A stretch of 64,000 nucleotides of DNA, taken from NCBI RefSeq assembly GCF_018603905.1, contig NZ_JAHFZZ010000003.1, positions 248,001 through 312,000 of the forward strand, read 5' to 3'. Origin of the DNA: Nonomuraea sp. NEAU-A123 (GTDB lineage: Bacteria; Actinomycetota; Actinomycetes; Streptosporangiales; Streptosporangiaceae). Each line of letters opens with the position of its first letter. Position 1 is the stretch's first letter. Below are positions 8,164 to 16,074 of this stretch, piece after piece. A model generated the notes under the pieces. That model worked only from the letters and a program-made list of their open reading frames with translations, had not been told where the DNA came from and did not search any database. A program made the position numbers and the translations under genes.

Positions 8164-9441
8164 ATGACGATACTGGCGACGGCCCCTGCTCGGACACGCC
8201 GTAGCGCTTTCTTCCCAAATCTAAGACGGCCGCTATATCCCGCAATAAAGTCCGAGAGCGTGGACCCCGTGCGCAATCCTTACGCCCCCGGAGCCGGACA
8301 GCGTCCGCCGGAGCTCGCCGGGCGCGACCGCGAGCTGCAGCAGTTCGAGGTCGTGCTGGAGCGGGTGGCCCGCGGCCGTCCCGAGCGCAGCATGGTCGTC
8401 ACCGGCCTGCGCGGCGTCGGCAAGACCGTGCTCCTCAACACGTTCAAGTCCATGGCGATGCAGCGGCTGTGGGGCACGGGCAAGATCGAGGCCCGGCCCG
8501 ACCAGTCGATCCGCCGTCCCGTCTCGGCCGCGCTGCACATGGCGATCCGCGAGCTGGCTCCCCGGCATCGCGCGCCGGAGCGCATCGAGCAGTTCCTGGG
8601 CGTGCTCAAGGCGTTCGCGATGCGCGACCCGGCCGCCGCCAAGGGCACCTCGCACTGGTCGCCCGGGATCGAGGTGCCGGCCAGCCGTGGCCGCGCCGAC
8701 TCCGGCGACCTTGAGATCGACCTCACCGAGCTGTTCGTGGACGCCGCGAGCGTGGCCACCGACCTGGGCGTCGGCATCGCGCTGTTCATCGACGAGATGC
8801 AGGACGTGCAGCCCGCCGACGTCTCGGCGCTCTGCGCCGCCTGCCACGAGCTGTCGCAGTCCGGCGGGCCGCTGATCGTGGTCGGCGCGGGCCTGCCCCA
8901 CCTGCCGAGCGTGCTGTCGGCCAGCAAGAGCTACTCCGAGCGGCTCTTCCGCTACGCCCGCATCGACAAGCTCGACCGCGAGGCGGCCGATCTCGCGCTG
9001 ATGCTGCCGGCGCGGGAGGAAAAGGTCGAGTTCACGCAGGACGCGCTCGACGCCCTATACGAGGCGGCCGACGGTTATCCCTACTTCGTCCAGGCCTACG
9101 GAAAAGTCGCCTGGGATCTGGCGCCGAGCAGCCCGATCACCCTCGACGATGTCAGAGTGTCCGCGCCCGAGGCCGAGGAGGAGCTGGCGGTGGGCTTCTT
9201 CGGCAGCCGCTACGAGCGGGCCACTCCGGCCGAGCGCGACTACATGCACGCCATGGCGCAGATCGGCGACGAGCCGGTCCCCACCGCCGACGTGGCCGAC
9301 GCGCTGGGGCGCAAGCCGTCCAGCCTGTCGCCCGCCCGCGACAGCCTCATCAAGAAGGGGCTCATCTACAGCGCTGAGCGCGGCCTGATCGCGTTCACCG
9401 TGCCGCATTTCGGGAGGTTCCTGCGTGCCCAACCGATCTAG
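8164..9441 (+). CDS. AAA/STAND-like ATPase with C-terminal winged-helix
   Basis: A 425-aa protein starting at ATG 8164 behind a strong GGGAGGGGG ribosome-binding site. It has a Walker A (GLRGVGKTVLL, residues 81-91), Walker B (IALFIDEMQD) and a Sensor-like IVVGAGLPHL, all typical of the AAA_16/archaeal-ATPase group. The C-terminal about 90 residues (RDYMHAMAQIGDEPVPTADV...LSPARDSLIKKGLIY) look like a winged-helix domain, suggesting nucleic-acid or partner binding. Proteins of this type are common in actinomycetes with unknown targets. It is monocistronic, followed by a large hairpin. Confidence 0.85.
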   Translation: MTILATAPARTRRSAFFPNLRRPLYPAIKSESVDPVRNPYAPGAGQRPPELAGRDRELQQFEVVLERVARGRPERSMVVTGLRGVGKTVLLNTFKSMAMQRLWGTGKIEARPDQSIRRPVSAALHMAIRELAPRHRAPERIEQFLGVLKAFAMRDPAAAKGTSHWSPGIEVPASRGRADSGDLEIDLTELFVDAASVATDLGVGIALFIDEMQDVQPADVSALCAACHELSQSGGPLIVVGAGLPHLPSVLSASKSYSERLFRYARIDKLDREAADLALMLPAREEKVEFTQDALDALYEAADGYPYFVQAYGKVAWDLAPSSPITLDDVRVSAPEAEEELAVGFFGSRYERATPAERDYMHAMAQIGDEPVPTADVADALGRKPSSLSPARDSLIKKGLIYSAERGLIAFTVPHFGRFLRAQPI

Positions 9442-9456
9442 GCGACACCCCTAGTC

Positions 9457-9500
9457 CTCTATTGGGCTGTCTAGTGGGGAAGCTAGATAGCCCAATAGAG
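9457..9500. terminator. large bidirectional hairpin between convergent genes
   Basis: CTCTATTGGGCTGTCTAG (9457-9474) and CTAGATAGCCCAATAGAG (9483-9500) form an 18-bp stem (one position G:T) around an 8-nt loop, between the convergent ATPase and MauE genes. It has no long T tract but is symmetric enough to act on both strands. Confidence 0.6.
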
Positions 9501-9520
9501 TCATATCTTCTTTCGAGGGT

Positions 9521-9539
9521 TCTATAGCGCTGTCTAGTG
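9521..9539 (+). repeat. third, degenerate copy of the hairpin arm
   Basis: TCTATAGCGCTGTCTAGTG at 9521-9539 repeats the left arm sequence TCTATTGGGCTGTCTAGTG (9458-9476) with three mismatches, and ends right against the stop codon of the MauE-like gene. Three copies in 83 bp is more than a plain terminator needs. Confidence 0.55.
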
Positions 9540-10340
9540 TCAGGCCGATACAGGCGTATAGACCGGCATAGCGCCGCTGTCCTCCGCGTTGACCACGGCC
9601 ACCCGTACGGCCGGGCGCCGCCCGCTGAGATAGACCGCGAACACGACGTCGGCCCCATCCCGCCGCTCGAAGGCGAAGAAGCGCCAGCACAGCTCGCGCC
9701 AACTGTCGTACGGCTCCGCCGCGGTGAGTTGCTCCTGGTGCAGCCGCCAGGGGCCGCTCGACCGGAGCCTGGCCAGCGTGACCTCCACGGCCGGGCCCCG
9801 GCGCTGCTCGCACGGCGCCCGATAACGCAGCCGATCCGCCATCTCCTCGAGCTCCGGCGACAGTACGAGGAGCACGACTATCCCGGCGGCCACGAACCAC
9901 GACGGCTGCGCGAACGCGAGCCAGCCGGGCTCCTCGGCCCACAGCGACAGCACGGCCATCCCGGTGAGCACCGTGGTCCTGGCGACCGAGCGCAGCCCGA
10001 CGGGCGCCCCGCTCACCTCGCCGAAGCATCCGCATCCCACGTCGGGCCGCCGCCTGCGTACCTCCAGCAGCACGTACGTACACATGGCGAAGAACGCGAC
10101 CGCCATCCACCTGAAGATCGGGGCCGTAGTCACCAGCAGGCCCGTCGCGATCACCAGCTCACCGATGGCGCAGACGATCAGCATCGGAACCTCGACGCGA
10201 GCGGGCACCAGCGCCGCGGGCCCCAGCCGGGCCAGCGAGCCCACCTCCCCGCCTGAACGCACGGTGAGCACCTTCGCCACCGCCCCTAAGACGAGCAGCA
10301 CGATCAGAGCAGGCAGCTGCGATGCCAGCACGAGCGTCAC
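9540..10340 (-). CDS. MauE/DoxX-like redox-associated membrane protein
   Basis: A 266-aa protein starting at GTG 10340, which overlaps the preceding stop (GTGA). The first half has four hydrophobic spans with a short periplasmic-type motif DVGCGCFGE containing a C-x-C pair, the hallmark of MauE-like proteins that pass electrons to secreted thiol proteins. The second half (about residues 175-266) is a soluble domain with no family I recognise (YDSWRELCWRFFAFERRDGA). Coupling to the Cys-rich upstream product suggests it helps form or repair that protein's disulfides. Confidence 0.75.
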   Translation of the reverse strand: MTLVLASQLPALIVLLVLGAVAKVLTVRSGGEVGSLARLGPAALVPARVEVPMLIVCAIGELVIATGLLVTTAPIFRWMAVAFFAMCTYVLLEVRRRRPDVGCGCFGEVSGAPVGLRSVARTTVLTGMAVLSLWAEEPGWLAFAQPSWFVAAGIVVLLVLSPELEEMADRLRYRAPCEQRRGPAVEVTLARLRSSGPWRLHQEQLTAAEPYDSWRELCWRFFAFERRDGADVVFAVYLSGRRPAVRVAVVNAEDSGAMPVYTPVSA

Positions 10341-11278
10341 CCCAATCCGATCTGCGCGTTGAAGCACCCTTTGACCAGGTCGCCGCCCAGCTCGACGTAC
10401 GAGAAAGGCGAGAGCTCGACGATCCGCCCGCGGGGAGAGGTGTCGCACTCGACGCATCGGTCGCAGAAACGCCCGGCCACGCAACCACACGCCACGATCG
10501 GCACGTTAGCGGATCGATGGGTACAGGCGTTCCGCACCTGCAACATCGACCCGATGGCCAGGTACGGCAGGCCCACGCACGACACCTCGGCGTCCGAGCA
10601 GCCCACGTCGGAGCGCTCCACCATGGGGTAGGCGGCCCCCCGATCCTCCTCGTCGAAGACGTCGGACCACGTCGCGGTCCCGGAGATGCGTGACTGCAGG
10701 CCGGCGTAGGCGGGCGGCGGAGCGGGCACGGCCCGTGCCGGATAGGCGGGCTGCGAGGTCGCGGGCAGCAAGGCCAGACTGACCCCGTCCTTTCTGATAC
10801 CGATCGCGTCGAACAGGAACCCCGGCTCGAACCGCGCATGGCGTACCAGGATGCGGCCGGTCGCGCGGTACGGGACGACGATTGTCCGGCGGCCCCGGTG
10901 CGGCCCGCAGTCAAGCTGAACCGTCACGTCCTTGCGTCCCTCGACGGACAGGATGGTCCCGGTCAGCCGCGTGATGCCGGCCCAGAGCCGCTCGACCACC
11001 CGGCCGTCGCGCAACGTGCGCATGATGACCGTCGAGCCCACCGGCAGATCGCCCGGCACCAGTTCGCCACCGTGCCAGGCGGTGGCCCATGGCGCGATGA
11101 CGAGCCGCTCTTCGTCGCCCTCGGGGGTCTCGATGATGACCAGGTGCGGGCTGATGTCGCGGATGTCCCCCATGACCGCGCGCAGCGGATCCGCTTGCTC
11201 GGAACCTGGGGCCCCGACTTCCCGGCCCAGTGCCGCAGCCGCGAGCACCCGGCGGCGTTCCACGCTCGGATACCCCAT
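10337..11278 (-). CDS. Cys-rich protein with C-terminal double-psi beta-barrel (RlpA-like) domain
   Basis: A 313-aa protein behind a GGGGAGGGA ribosome-binding site. The N-terminus has an RRRVLAAAALG stretch that faintly recalls a Tat signal, but the hydrophobic part is too short to be sure. Residues about 35-190 form a beta-rich domain of unknown type. The C-terminal about 110 residues start SGTATWSDVF and end RIVELSPFSYVELGGDLVKG, matching the layout of RlpA-like double-psi barrels (GxATWY...RxxDLSxxAFxxLG). This part holds about ten cysteines (such as VACGCVAGRFCDRCVEC), far more than ordinary RlpA domains. An extracellular cell-wall role is likely but unproven. Confidence 0.65.
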   Translation of the reverse strand: MGYPSVERRRVLAAAALGREVGAPGSEQADPLRAVMGDIRDISPHLVIIETPEGDEERLVIAPWATAWHGGELVPGDLPVGSTVIMRTLRDGRVVERLWAGITRLTGTILSVEGRKDVTVQLDCGPHRGRRTIVVPYRATGRILVRHARFEPGFLFDAIGIRKDGVSLALLPATSQPAYPARAVPAPPPAYAGLQSRISGTATWSDVFDEEDRGAAYPMVERSDVGCSDAEVSCVGLPYLAIGSMLQVRNACTHRSANVPIVACGCVAGRFCDRCVECDTSPRGRIVELSPFSYVELGGDLVKGCFNAQIGLG

Positions 11279-11495
11279 CAGTCCCTCCCCAGTCGCACTA
11301 ATAGGGTCACACGACTCCAAGGGCTGCTTCGCCGCACCCGTGCATTGAGAGCAAAATACGCACCCCTCAGGACAGGAGTTGACCCCCGGCGACGTACAAA
11401 CCGCCACCGACCTTGACCTACCTTTATCGTCGGCGGGCCGAATCCTGAATTCCGGTTGCGCCCGATCTCGGCCTTTGGCTGCGATTCTGGCCACG

Positions 11496-12002
11496 ATGCA
11501 GACCTTCAGGTGGGAAGAGGAGTTCCGCGAGTACGTCGTTGCGCGCGGGCCCGCCCTGCTGCGCACCGCCCACCAGCTCACCGGACATCCGCTGGACGCG
11601 GAAGATCTTCTGCAGAACGCGCTGACCAAGACGTACCTCGCATGGGACCGCATCCAGGACAGAGCCGCGCTCGACGGATATGTACGGCGGGCGATGATCA
11701 ACATCAACATCTCGCAGTGGCGGCGGCGCCGGCTGGAGGAGTACCCGTCAGAGGACCTGCCGGAGATCGCCCCGGAGCCCGAAGCCAGCGGTGACCTGCA
11801 CGACCTCCTGGAGCTTGCATTGCGGCGACTGCCCGACCGGATGCGGGCCGCGATCGTGCTGCGCTTCTACGAGGACATGACCGAGCCGGAGATCGCCAGA
11901 ACGCTGGGCATCACCCTCGGCACGGTCAAGAGCACGATGTCGCGCGCCATGGCCAAGCTCAGGGCTGAGCTGGGCATTCCTCCTCAACAGCCCCCGCCGT
12001 AG
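11496..12002 (+). CDS. RNA polymerase sigma factor, SigE/ECF type
   Basis: A 168-aa sigma factor from ATG 11496 (MQTFRWEEEFREYVVARG). Region 2 contains LLRTAHQLTGHPLDAEDLLQNAL and the WRRRR tail of region 2.4; region 4 contains LPDRMRAAIVLRFYEDMTEPEIA and LGTVKSTMSRAMAKLR. No partner gene follows: the next gene is convergent and overlaps its 3' end by 44 bp. It is divergent from the Cys-rich/MauE pair, which makes that pair a candidate target. A longer in-frame start at 11379 exists but the extra residues are not sigma-like. Confidence 0.9.
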   Translation: MQTFRWEEEFREYVVARGPALLRTAHQLTGHPLDAEDLLQNALTKTYLAWDRIQDRAALDGYVRRAMININISQWRRRRLEEYPSEDLPEIAPEPEASGDLHDLLELALRRLPDRMRAAIVLRFYEDMTEPEIARTLGITLGTVKSTMSRAMAKLRAELGIPPQQPPP

Positions 12003-12453
12003 CGCAGGGCCGTACGACATCCCGGATCCTGCGGAGGGTGGCCAGGAAGACTTCCAGCTCCTCCGCGCTGAGCAGGCCGGTCAGGCACGTGTCGATGTCG
12101 TCGAGGTGGCGGGGCAGCACCGTTTCGAGCTTCTCCCGACCGGCGTCGGTGAGCGTGGCGTAGGACGCCCGCCGATCGGTGGCGCAGGCTACCCTGGCGA
12201 CCAGATTGTCGCGTTCGAGCCGGTCGACCACCCTGGTCACGCCACTCGTGGACAGGCCCGTCTGTGCGGCCAGATCGCTCATCCGCAAGCTCTGCCGGGG
12301 AGAGCGCCCCAGCCGCAGCAGCGTCTCGAAATCGATCTCGGACAGCCTGGCAGCACCGAACACCGGCTGCAGCCGGGCCGTAAGACCTGCGTGAACCTCC
12401 GCGAGCAGGCCCATGGCCGTCAACCGGGGGTCGTCAATGTTGACCACGTTCAT
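11959..12453 (-). CDS. MarR family transcriptional regulator
   Basis: A 164-aa winged-helix regulator with the MarR core LRMSDLAAQTGLSTSGVTRVVDRLERDNLVAR and the beta-wing CATDRRASYATLTDAGREKL. Residues 1-40 and the last 50 form the helical dimer interface. It is divergent from the yceI-like gene and a 16-bp perfect palindrome lies between them, so it very likely represses both itself and that gene. Such repressors often respond to oxidants or phenolic ligands; no sensing cysteine is conspicuous. ATG 12453 is followed by the standard family length. Confidence 0.92.
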   Translation of the reverse strand: MNVVNIDDPRLTAMGLLAEVHAGLTARLQPVFGAARLSEIDFETLLRLGRSPRQSLRMSDLAAQTGLSTSGVTRVVDRLERDNLVARVACATDRRASYATLTDAGREKLETVLPRHLDDIDTCLTGLLSAEELEVFLATLRRIRDVVRPCATAGAVEEECPAQP

Positions 12454-12473
12454 ACTGTAGCGGACGATAGTTG

Positions 12474-12495
12474 ACGCGAGGAATATTCCTCGTGT
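12474..12495. promoter_or_regulatory. MarR operator candidate, 16-bp palindrome
   Basis: CGAGGAATATTCCTCG at 12477-12492 is a perfect palindrome, extended by an A-C / G-T pair on each side (12474-12495) with one mismatch. It lies 21 bp upstream of the MarR start and 62 bp upstream of the yceI-like start, where a shared operator should be. Confidence 0.7.
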
Positions 12496-12556
12496 AGACA
12501 TTTGTTGCCGCAAACATCCGCACAGCAAGCACCTAGCCCATCCTGAGGAGAACCCC

Positions 12557-13120
12557 ATGACCACCCGCACCTGGGAAGGCCTGACCGTCCCCGCCGCCGG
12601 CACCTACAACCTGGACGTCGCCCACACCCGCATCGGTTTCGTCGTCAAGCACATGATGGTCAGCAAGGTGCGCGGCAGCTTCGGCGACTTCACCGGCTCC
12701 GTGACCATCGCCGAGAACCCGCTCGAGTCGTCCGCCGAGCTCACGATCAAGACCGAGAGCCTCACCACCGGCGTCGCCGACCGTGACGGCCACCTGCGCA
12801 GCGACGACTTCCTGTCGGCCGAGAAGTACCCGGCGCTCACCTTCAAGAGCACCCGCGTGGTGAGCCACTCGGGCGACGAGTTCACCGTCGTCGGCGACCT
12901 GACCATCCGCGACGTCACCCAGCCGGTCGAACTCACGGTCGAGTACGGCGGCGCCGGCACGAACCCGTGGGGCCAGGCAGTATGGGGCTTCTCCATCACC
13001 ACCGAGATCGACCGCGAGGAGTTCGGTCTGACCTGGAACCAGGCCCTGGAGACGGGCGGCGTCCTGGTGGGCAAGAAGGTCAAGATCGAGATCGAGGGCG
13101 AGGCCAACCCGGCCGCGTAA
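12557..13120 (+). CDS. YceI family protein (lipocalin-like, isoprenoid-binding fold)
   Basis: A 187-aa protein from ATG 12557 behind GAGGAG. It contains the YceI pattern: YNLDVAHTRIGFVVKHMMVSKVRGSFG near the start, then DGHLRSDDFLSAEKYPALTFKSTRV and the C-terminal strands ending KVKIEIEGEA. The fold is an extended beta-barrel that binds polyisoprenoid or amide-type lipids. There is no signal peptide, as in most actinobacterial members. It is divergently paired with MarR, a common arrangement for stress-induced YceI genes. Confidence 0.93.
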   Translation: MTTRTWEGLTVPAAGTYNLDVAHTRIGFVVKHMMVSKVRGSFGDFTGSVTIAENPLESSAELTIKTESLTTGVADRDGHLRSDDFLSAEKYPALTFKSTRVVSHSGDEFTVVGDLTIRDVTQPVELTVEYGGAGTNPWGQAVWGFSITTEIDREEFGLTWNQALETGGVLVGKKVKIEIEGEANPAA

Positions 13121-13147
13121 CCCCTTCGACCTCGAGCTCCGCGCACC

Positions 13148-13166
13148 GGACCCGCTCAGCGGGTCC
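13148..13166 (+). terminator. hairpin downstream of the yceI-like gene
   Basis: GGACCCGC (13148-13155) and GCGGGTCC (13159-13166) form an 8-bp stem with a 3-nt loop, 27 bp after the stop codon. There is only a short TT after it, so termination strength is uncertain. Confidence 0.5.
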
Positions 13167-13231
13167 TTGCGCCGGACCTCCGCACTGAGCCCGTCCCTGT
13201 ACGCTTTGGGGCGGGCTTGCTGTCTGCCGCG

Positions 13232-13266
13232 TTGTCCACAGGGAGTTATGCACAGGCAGTGGATAA
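13232..13266. promoter_or_regulatory. cluster of three DnaA-box-like 9-mers
   Basis: TTGTCCACA (13232-13240, the preferred actinomycete form), TTATGCACA (13246-13254) and TTATCCACT on the opposite strand (13258-13266) lie within 35 bp, upstream of the tRNA gene. A fourth weak match (complement of TGTCCAAAG) follows. No origin genes are near, so this may be a DnaA-binding site outside oriC. Confidence 0.45.
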
Positions 13267-13347
13267 CCTTTGGACAGGCCGGGATGGGCAACCGCTTTGC
13301 TGCCTTGGCAGAAGGCCGGTACGCTGTCCTGAGCCGCGTGGCTACCA

Positions 13348-13436
13348 GGAGGATTCGCCTAGTCAGGTCTATGGCGCCGCACTGCTAATGCGGTTTGGTG
13401 GCAACACCATCCGGGGTTCAAATCCCCGATCCTCCG
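13348..13436 (+). tRNA. tRNA-Ser (anticodon GCU)
   Basis: The acceptor stem GGAGGAT (13348-13354) pairs with ATCCTCC (13429-13435) and is followed by discriminator G. The anticodon stem CCGCA/TGCGG encloses the loop CTGCTAA with anticodon GCT at 13384-13386. A long variable arm (GTTTGGTGGCAACACCATC region) marks it as a class II serine tRNA, and the T arm has GGTTCAAATCC. CCA is not encoded. A rho-independent terminator follows. Confidence 0.95.
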
Positions 13437-13445
13437 CACGTCGAG

Positions 13446-13478
13446 GGCCCTTCCCAGATTCTGTGGAAGGGCCTTTTT
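13446..13478 (+). terminator. rho-independent terminator of the tRNA
   Basis: GGCCCTTCC (13446-13454) and GGAAGGGCC (13465-13473) form a 9-bp perfect stem followed by five T residues (13474-13478), ten bases after the tRNA 3' end. Confidence 0.85.
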
Positions 13479-13512
13479 CGATCTCTGTGGGGTTCAGGGT
13501 TGCAGTTGGCTT

Positions 13513-13690
13513 CTAGCCAGGGCCCCAGAGCGCCTCGTCCATGCGGTCGCTGGCGTCTCTCATCTGCGTCGTTGCTACGTGGGTGTAGCGCTCTGTGGTG
13601 GTCACGCGGGTGTGGCCGAGGATCTCTTGGACTACTCGGATGTGTACGCCTTGCTCGATAAACAGGGTCGCGTCGTGGACTCTGCGTGTG
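13513..13690 (-). pseudogene. tyrosine recombinase (phage integrase) C-terminal remnant
   Basis: The last about 58 codons read as the C-terminus of a tyrosine integrase: HDATLFIEQGVHIRVVQEIL, then LGHTRVTTTERYTHVA with the conserved His of LGH and the nucleophilic Tyr of RYTHV, and the typical actinobacterial ending MDEALWGPG. Upstream the frame degenerates and no catalytic Arg or N-terminal domains are found. It lies next to tRNA-Ser, a classic integration target, so this is probably the scar of a lost integrative element. Confidence 0.75.
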
Positions 13691-13751
13691 GATCGGCACA
13701 GCCGTGCAGCCGGGCGCTGCTGCCGGCGATCGTGGACGGAGCCGCAGGCGG

Positions 13752-14249
13752 TCAACGCGATGGCAGGCGGCGCATCATGACGCCGACGAACTGGTCGCCC
13801 CGCACGAAGCCGAAGTCCCGGGAATCCCAACTGGTGTCCGGGTTGTCGCCCAGCACGACCAGGGCGCAAGGGGGCACGACGGTCTCGGGCACGTCGCGGA
13901 GCGCCGGGAAGGTCTGTCTCGGCACAGGTTCGCCGGCCACCGCGACCGCCCGCTTGACGAGCAAGTGCCAGCCAGGATCCGATCTCTCCGGCACCTTGTC
14001 CTCGTCGCCGGGTTCGATGCCCGGCGGCAGACCGTCCAGCGGTGGAGGATTCGGGATCCTGACGACCACGATCTGGCCGGCGCGGACTCGCCTCGTCCTG
14101 CGAACGAGCAGTCTGTCTCCGGAACGCAGGGTGGGCTCCATACTGGGCCCGCTGACAGTGGCGACCAGGTACCGCCGACGGATCCACCACAGCGACATTC
14201 CCAACGTCAGCAAGCCGAGTGCCGGCAGGAGCAGATTGCCGGCCTTCAT
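13752..14249 (-). CDS. signal peptidase I-like protein (peptidase S26)
   Basis: A 165-aa membrane peptidase with one N-terminal span (residues 5-23). It carries the S26 boxes: SGPSMEPTL with catalytic Ser36, LLVKRAVAVAGE with catalytic Lys99, and LGDNPDTSWDSRDFGFV, the box D/E region. It is smaller than housekeeping LepB. The start overlaps the ABC exporter stop by 4 bp, so the two are a unit: the peptidase may process a leader from whatever the exporter carries. The exporter is frameshifted in this copy, so the system may be inactive. Confidence 0.85.
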   Translation of the reverse strand: MKAGNLLLPALGLLTLGMSLWWIRRRYLVATVSGPSMEPTLRSGDRLLVRRTRRVRAGQIVVVRIPNPPPLDGLPPGIEPGDEDKVPERSDPGWHLLVKRAVAVAGEPVPRQTFPALRDVPETVVPPCALVVLGDNPDTSWDSRDFGFVRGDQFVGVMMRRLPSR

Positions 14250-16074
14250 CGCACCTCCTGGTATCCCGAGGCCTGGAGCCGGAACAGGCGGGCGTAGTGT
14301 CCGTCCGCGGCGAACAGTGCCTCATGCGGTCCCTGTTCGGCGATCCGCCCGTCGTGGAGCACGGCGATGAGGTCGGCATCCCGTACGGCGCTGAGCCGGT
14401 GGGAGATCAGCAGGCTCGTGCGACCGGCCCGATGCTCCCGGATGCTGGTGTGGACCTCGTGCTCGGCCTCCGGATCCAGGCCAGAGCTGGGCTCGTCGAG
14501 GATCATCAGGTCTCTGCCGTCGCGGACGAGGGCTCTGGCCAGCGCGAGGCGTTGCCACTGTCCGCCGGACAGGACCACTCCCGTCTCCGGATCGCCCTTA
14601 TCGGCCTCGGAGAAGAAGATACGGGTGAGCAGCGTGTCGTAGCCTCGCGGCAGCCCCGAGAGCGTCTCGTGCACTCCCGCGCGGACGCCCGCCTCCTTGA
14701 TCCGGGCCGGGTCGTCCAGGGCGGGCAGGTCGCCGAGTCCGATGTTCTCGGCGGCGGACATGTCGTAGTTCATGTGGTCCTGGAACACGGCACTGATTCG
14801 ATCGCGAAGATCAGCGGGCGGATGTCCCGCAGATCCACACCGTCCCACAGGATCCGGCCGCGCGTCGGGTCGTACATCCTGCACAGCAACCTGATAAGGG
14901 TGCTCTTACCGGCGCCGTTCAACCCCACGAGGGCGACCGAACGACCGTGCGGAATCGTCAGATCGACCCCGCGCAGCACCCATGGATGGTCGTCGCTGTA
15001 GCGGAACCAGACGTCCCGCAGTTCGATGCCCCGGCGCAGCGCGGGGGCCGTACCCTCATCGACGCTCGCCAGGTCGGGCTCGGCCCTGATCACCGCGACG
15101 TAGTGCGAGAAGGTGAGGAGCCGCGCGTGGACGGACGCCATCGAGGAGACGAGTGTGTTGAGCGCTGTCTGCACCCCGCCGACGGCCGCCACGAACATGG
15201 CGACGTCGCCGACGCTGAGGGAGCCCTGGCGGGCGGACGTGATCGCCCACCACAGACCGGCACCCGCGACCGCCGCGCTCAGCGTGGTCAGGCCGCCCTG
15301 AGTGACCAGTTCCCGGCGGTCCATCCGAATTTCGGCGGTGTCGGCCCTGCGCCGCTCGGCCATCATTCGTACACGAAGGAACGCGCCGATGCCGAACAAC
15401 CGGATCTCCGTAGCGGCCTGGACACCGGTGAGCAGCCGGCTGTAGAAGAACTCGCGGCGGTGGATCTGCTCGAGGTCCCACTGCTTGGTGGCCCGCCTCC
15501 GCGACAGCAGCAGTTCGGCGACGAGTGCTGGGACGGCGGCCAGCAGTACCAGGGCGGTCATGGCGGGGCTGAGGATCAGAAGGGAGCCCACGAAGCCGAT
15601 GAGGGACAGGACTCCGGTCAGGCTTCCGCAGACTCCGCTGACGAGGTCGCCAGTGGTCCCCGCGCCCTCCTGCGCGAGGCGCAGCCGGTCGGGGAACACC
15701 GGATCCTCGAAACGCCGCAGGCCGACCTGCCGCTCGGCCGCCGCGAACAGCCGGTCGATCGCTTCGGCTCGCGCGAGGCGCCCGGTCTGGGCGCGCAGAT
15801 AGCGGCCGATCCCCGGGAGCGCGGCGGCGGCCAGACCGGCCGCGGCCAGCCCGAGCGCGAGGCCCGCGACCGCGCCGTCGGGAGTCGTCAGCCGGTCGAT
15901 GACCGATTTGGTCAGCCATACGGTGGCGATCGGGGCCGCCGCTTCGGCGAGCGTCAGAAAGACGTAGCCGGTGACCCCTCCTGGTGCCGACCGCCAGGTC
16001 AGCGACATGGCCTCCACGGCGGCCGTGGCCAAGCCCCGGATCCCGGCCCGTCGGCTCGTACCCGGGTCGCTCAT
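14246..16074 (-). pseudogene. ABC exporter (fused permease/ATPase), frameshifted
   Basis: Two overlapping frames together make one about 609-aa half-transporter. The upstream frame (from ATG 16074) has six membrane spans and Walker A GLNGAGKSTLIRLL, then leaves frame after DGVDLRDIRP near 14815. The downstream frame resumes with ADLRDRISAVFQD (Q-loop), signature LSGGQWQRLALARAL, Walker B LMILDEPSSGLD and H-loop LLISHRLS. Adding one base in the GCGGGCGG stretch at about 14813-14822 restores a single frame. It is therefore either a recent pseudogene or a sequencing error. The permease resembles peptide/bacteriocin-type exporters, which would suit the coupled signal peptidase. Confidence 0.8.

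Noticed and set aside
9457-9500. CRISPR-like repeat
   Set aside because: Only three partial copies, spaced unevenly and partly inverted, and no cas genes.
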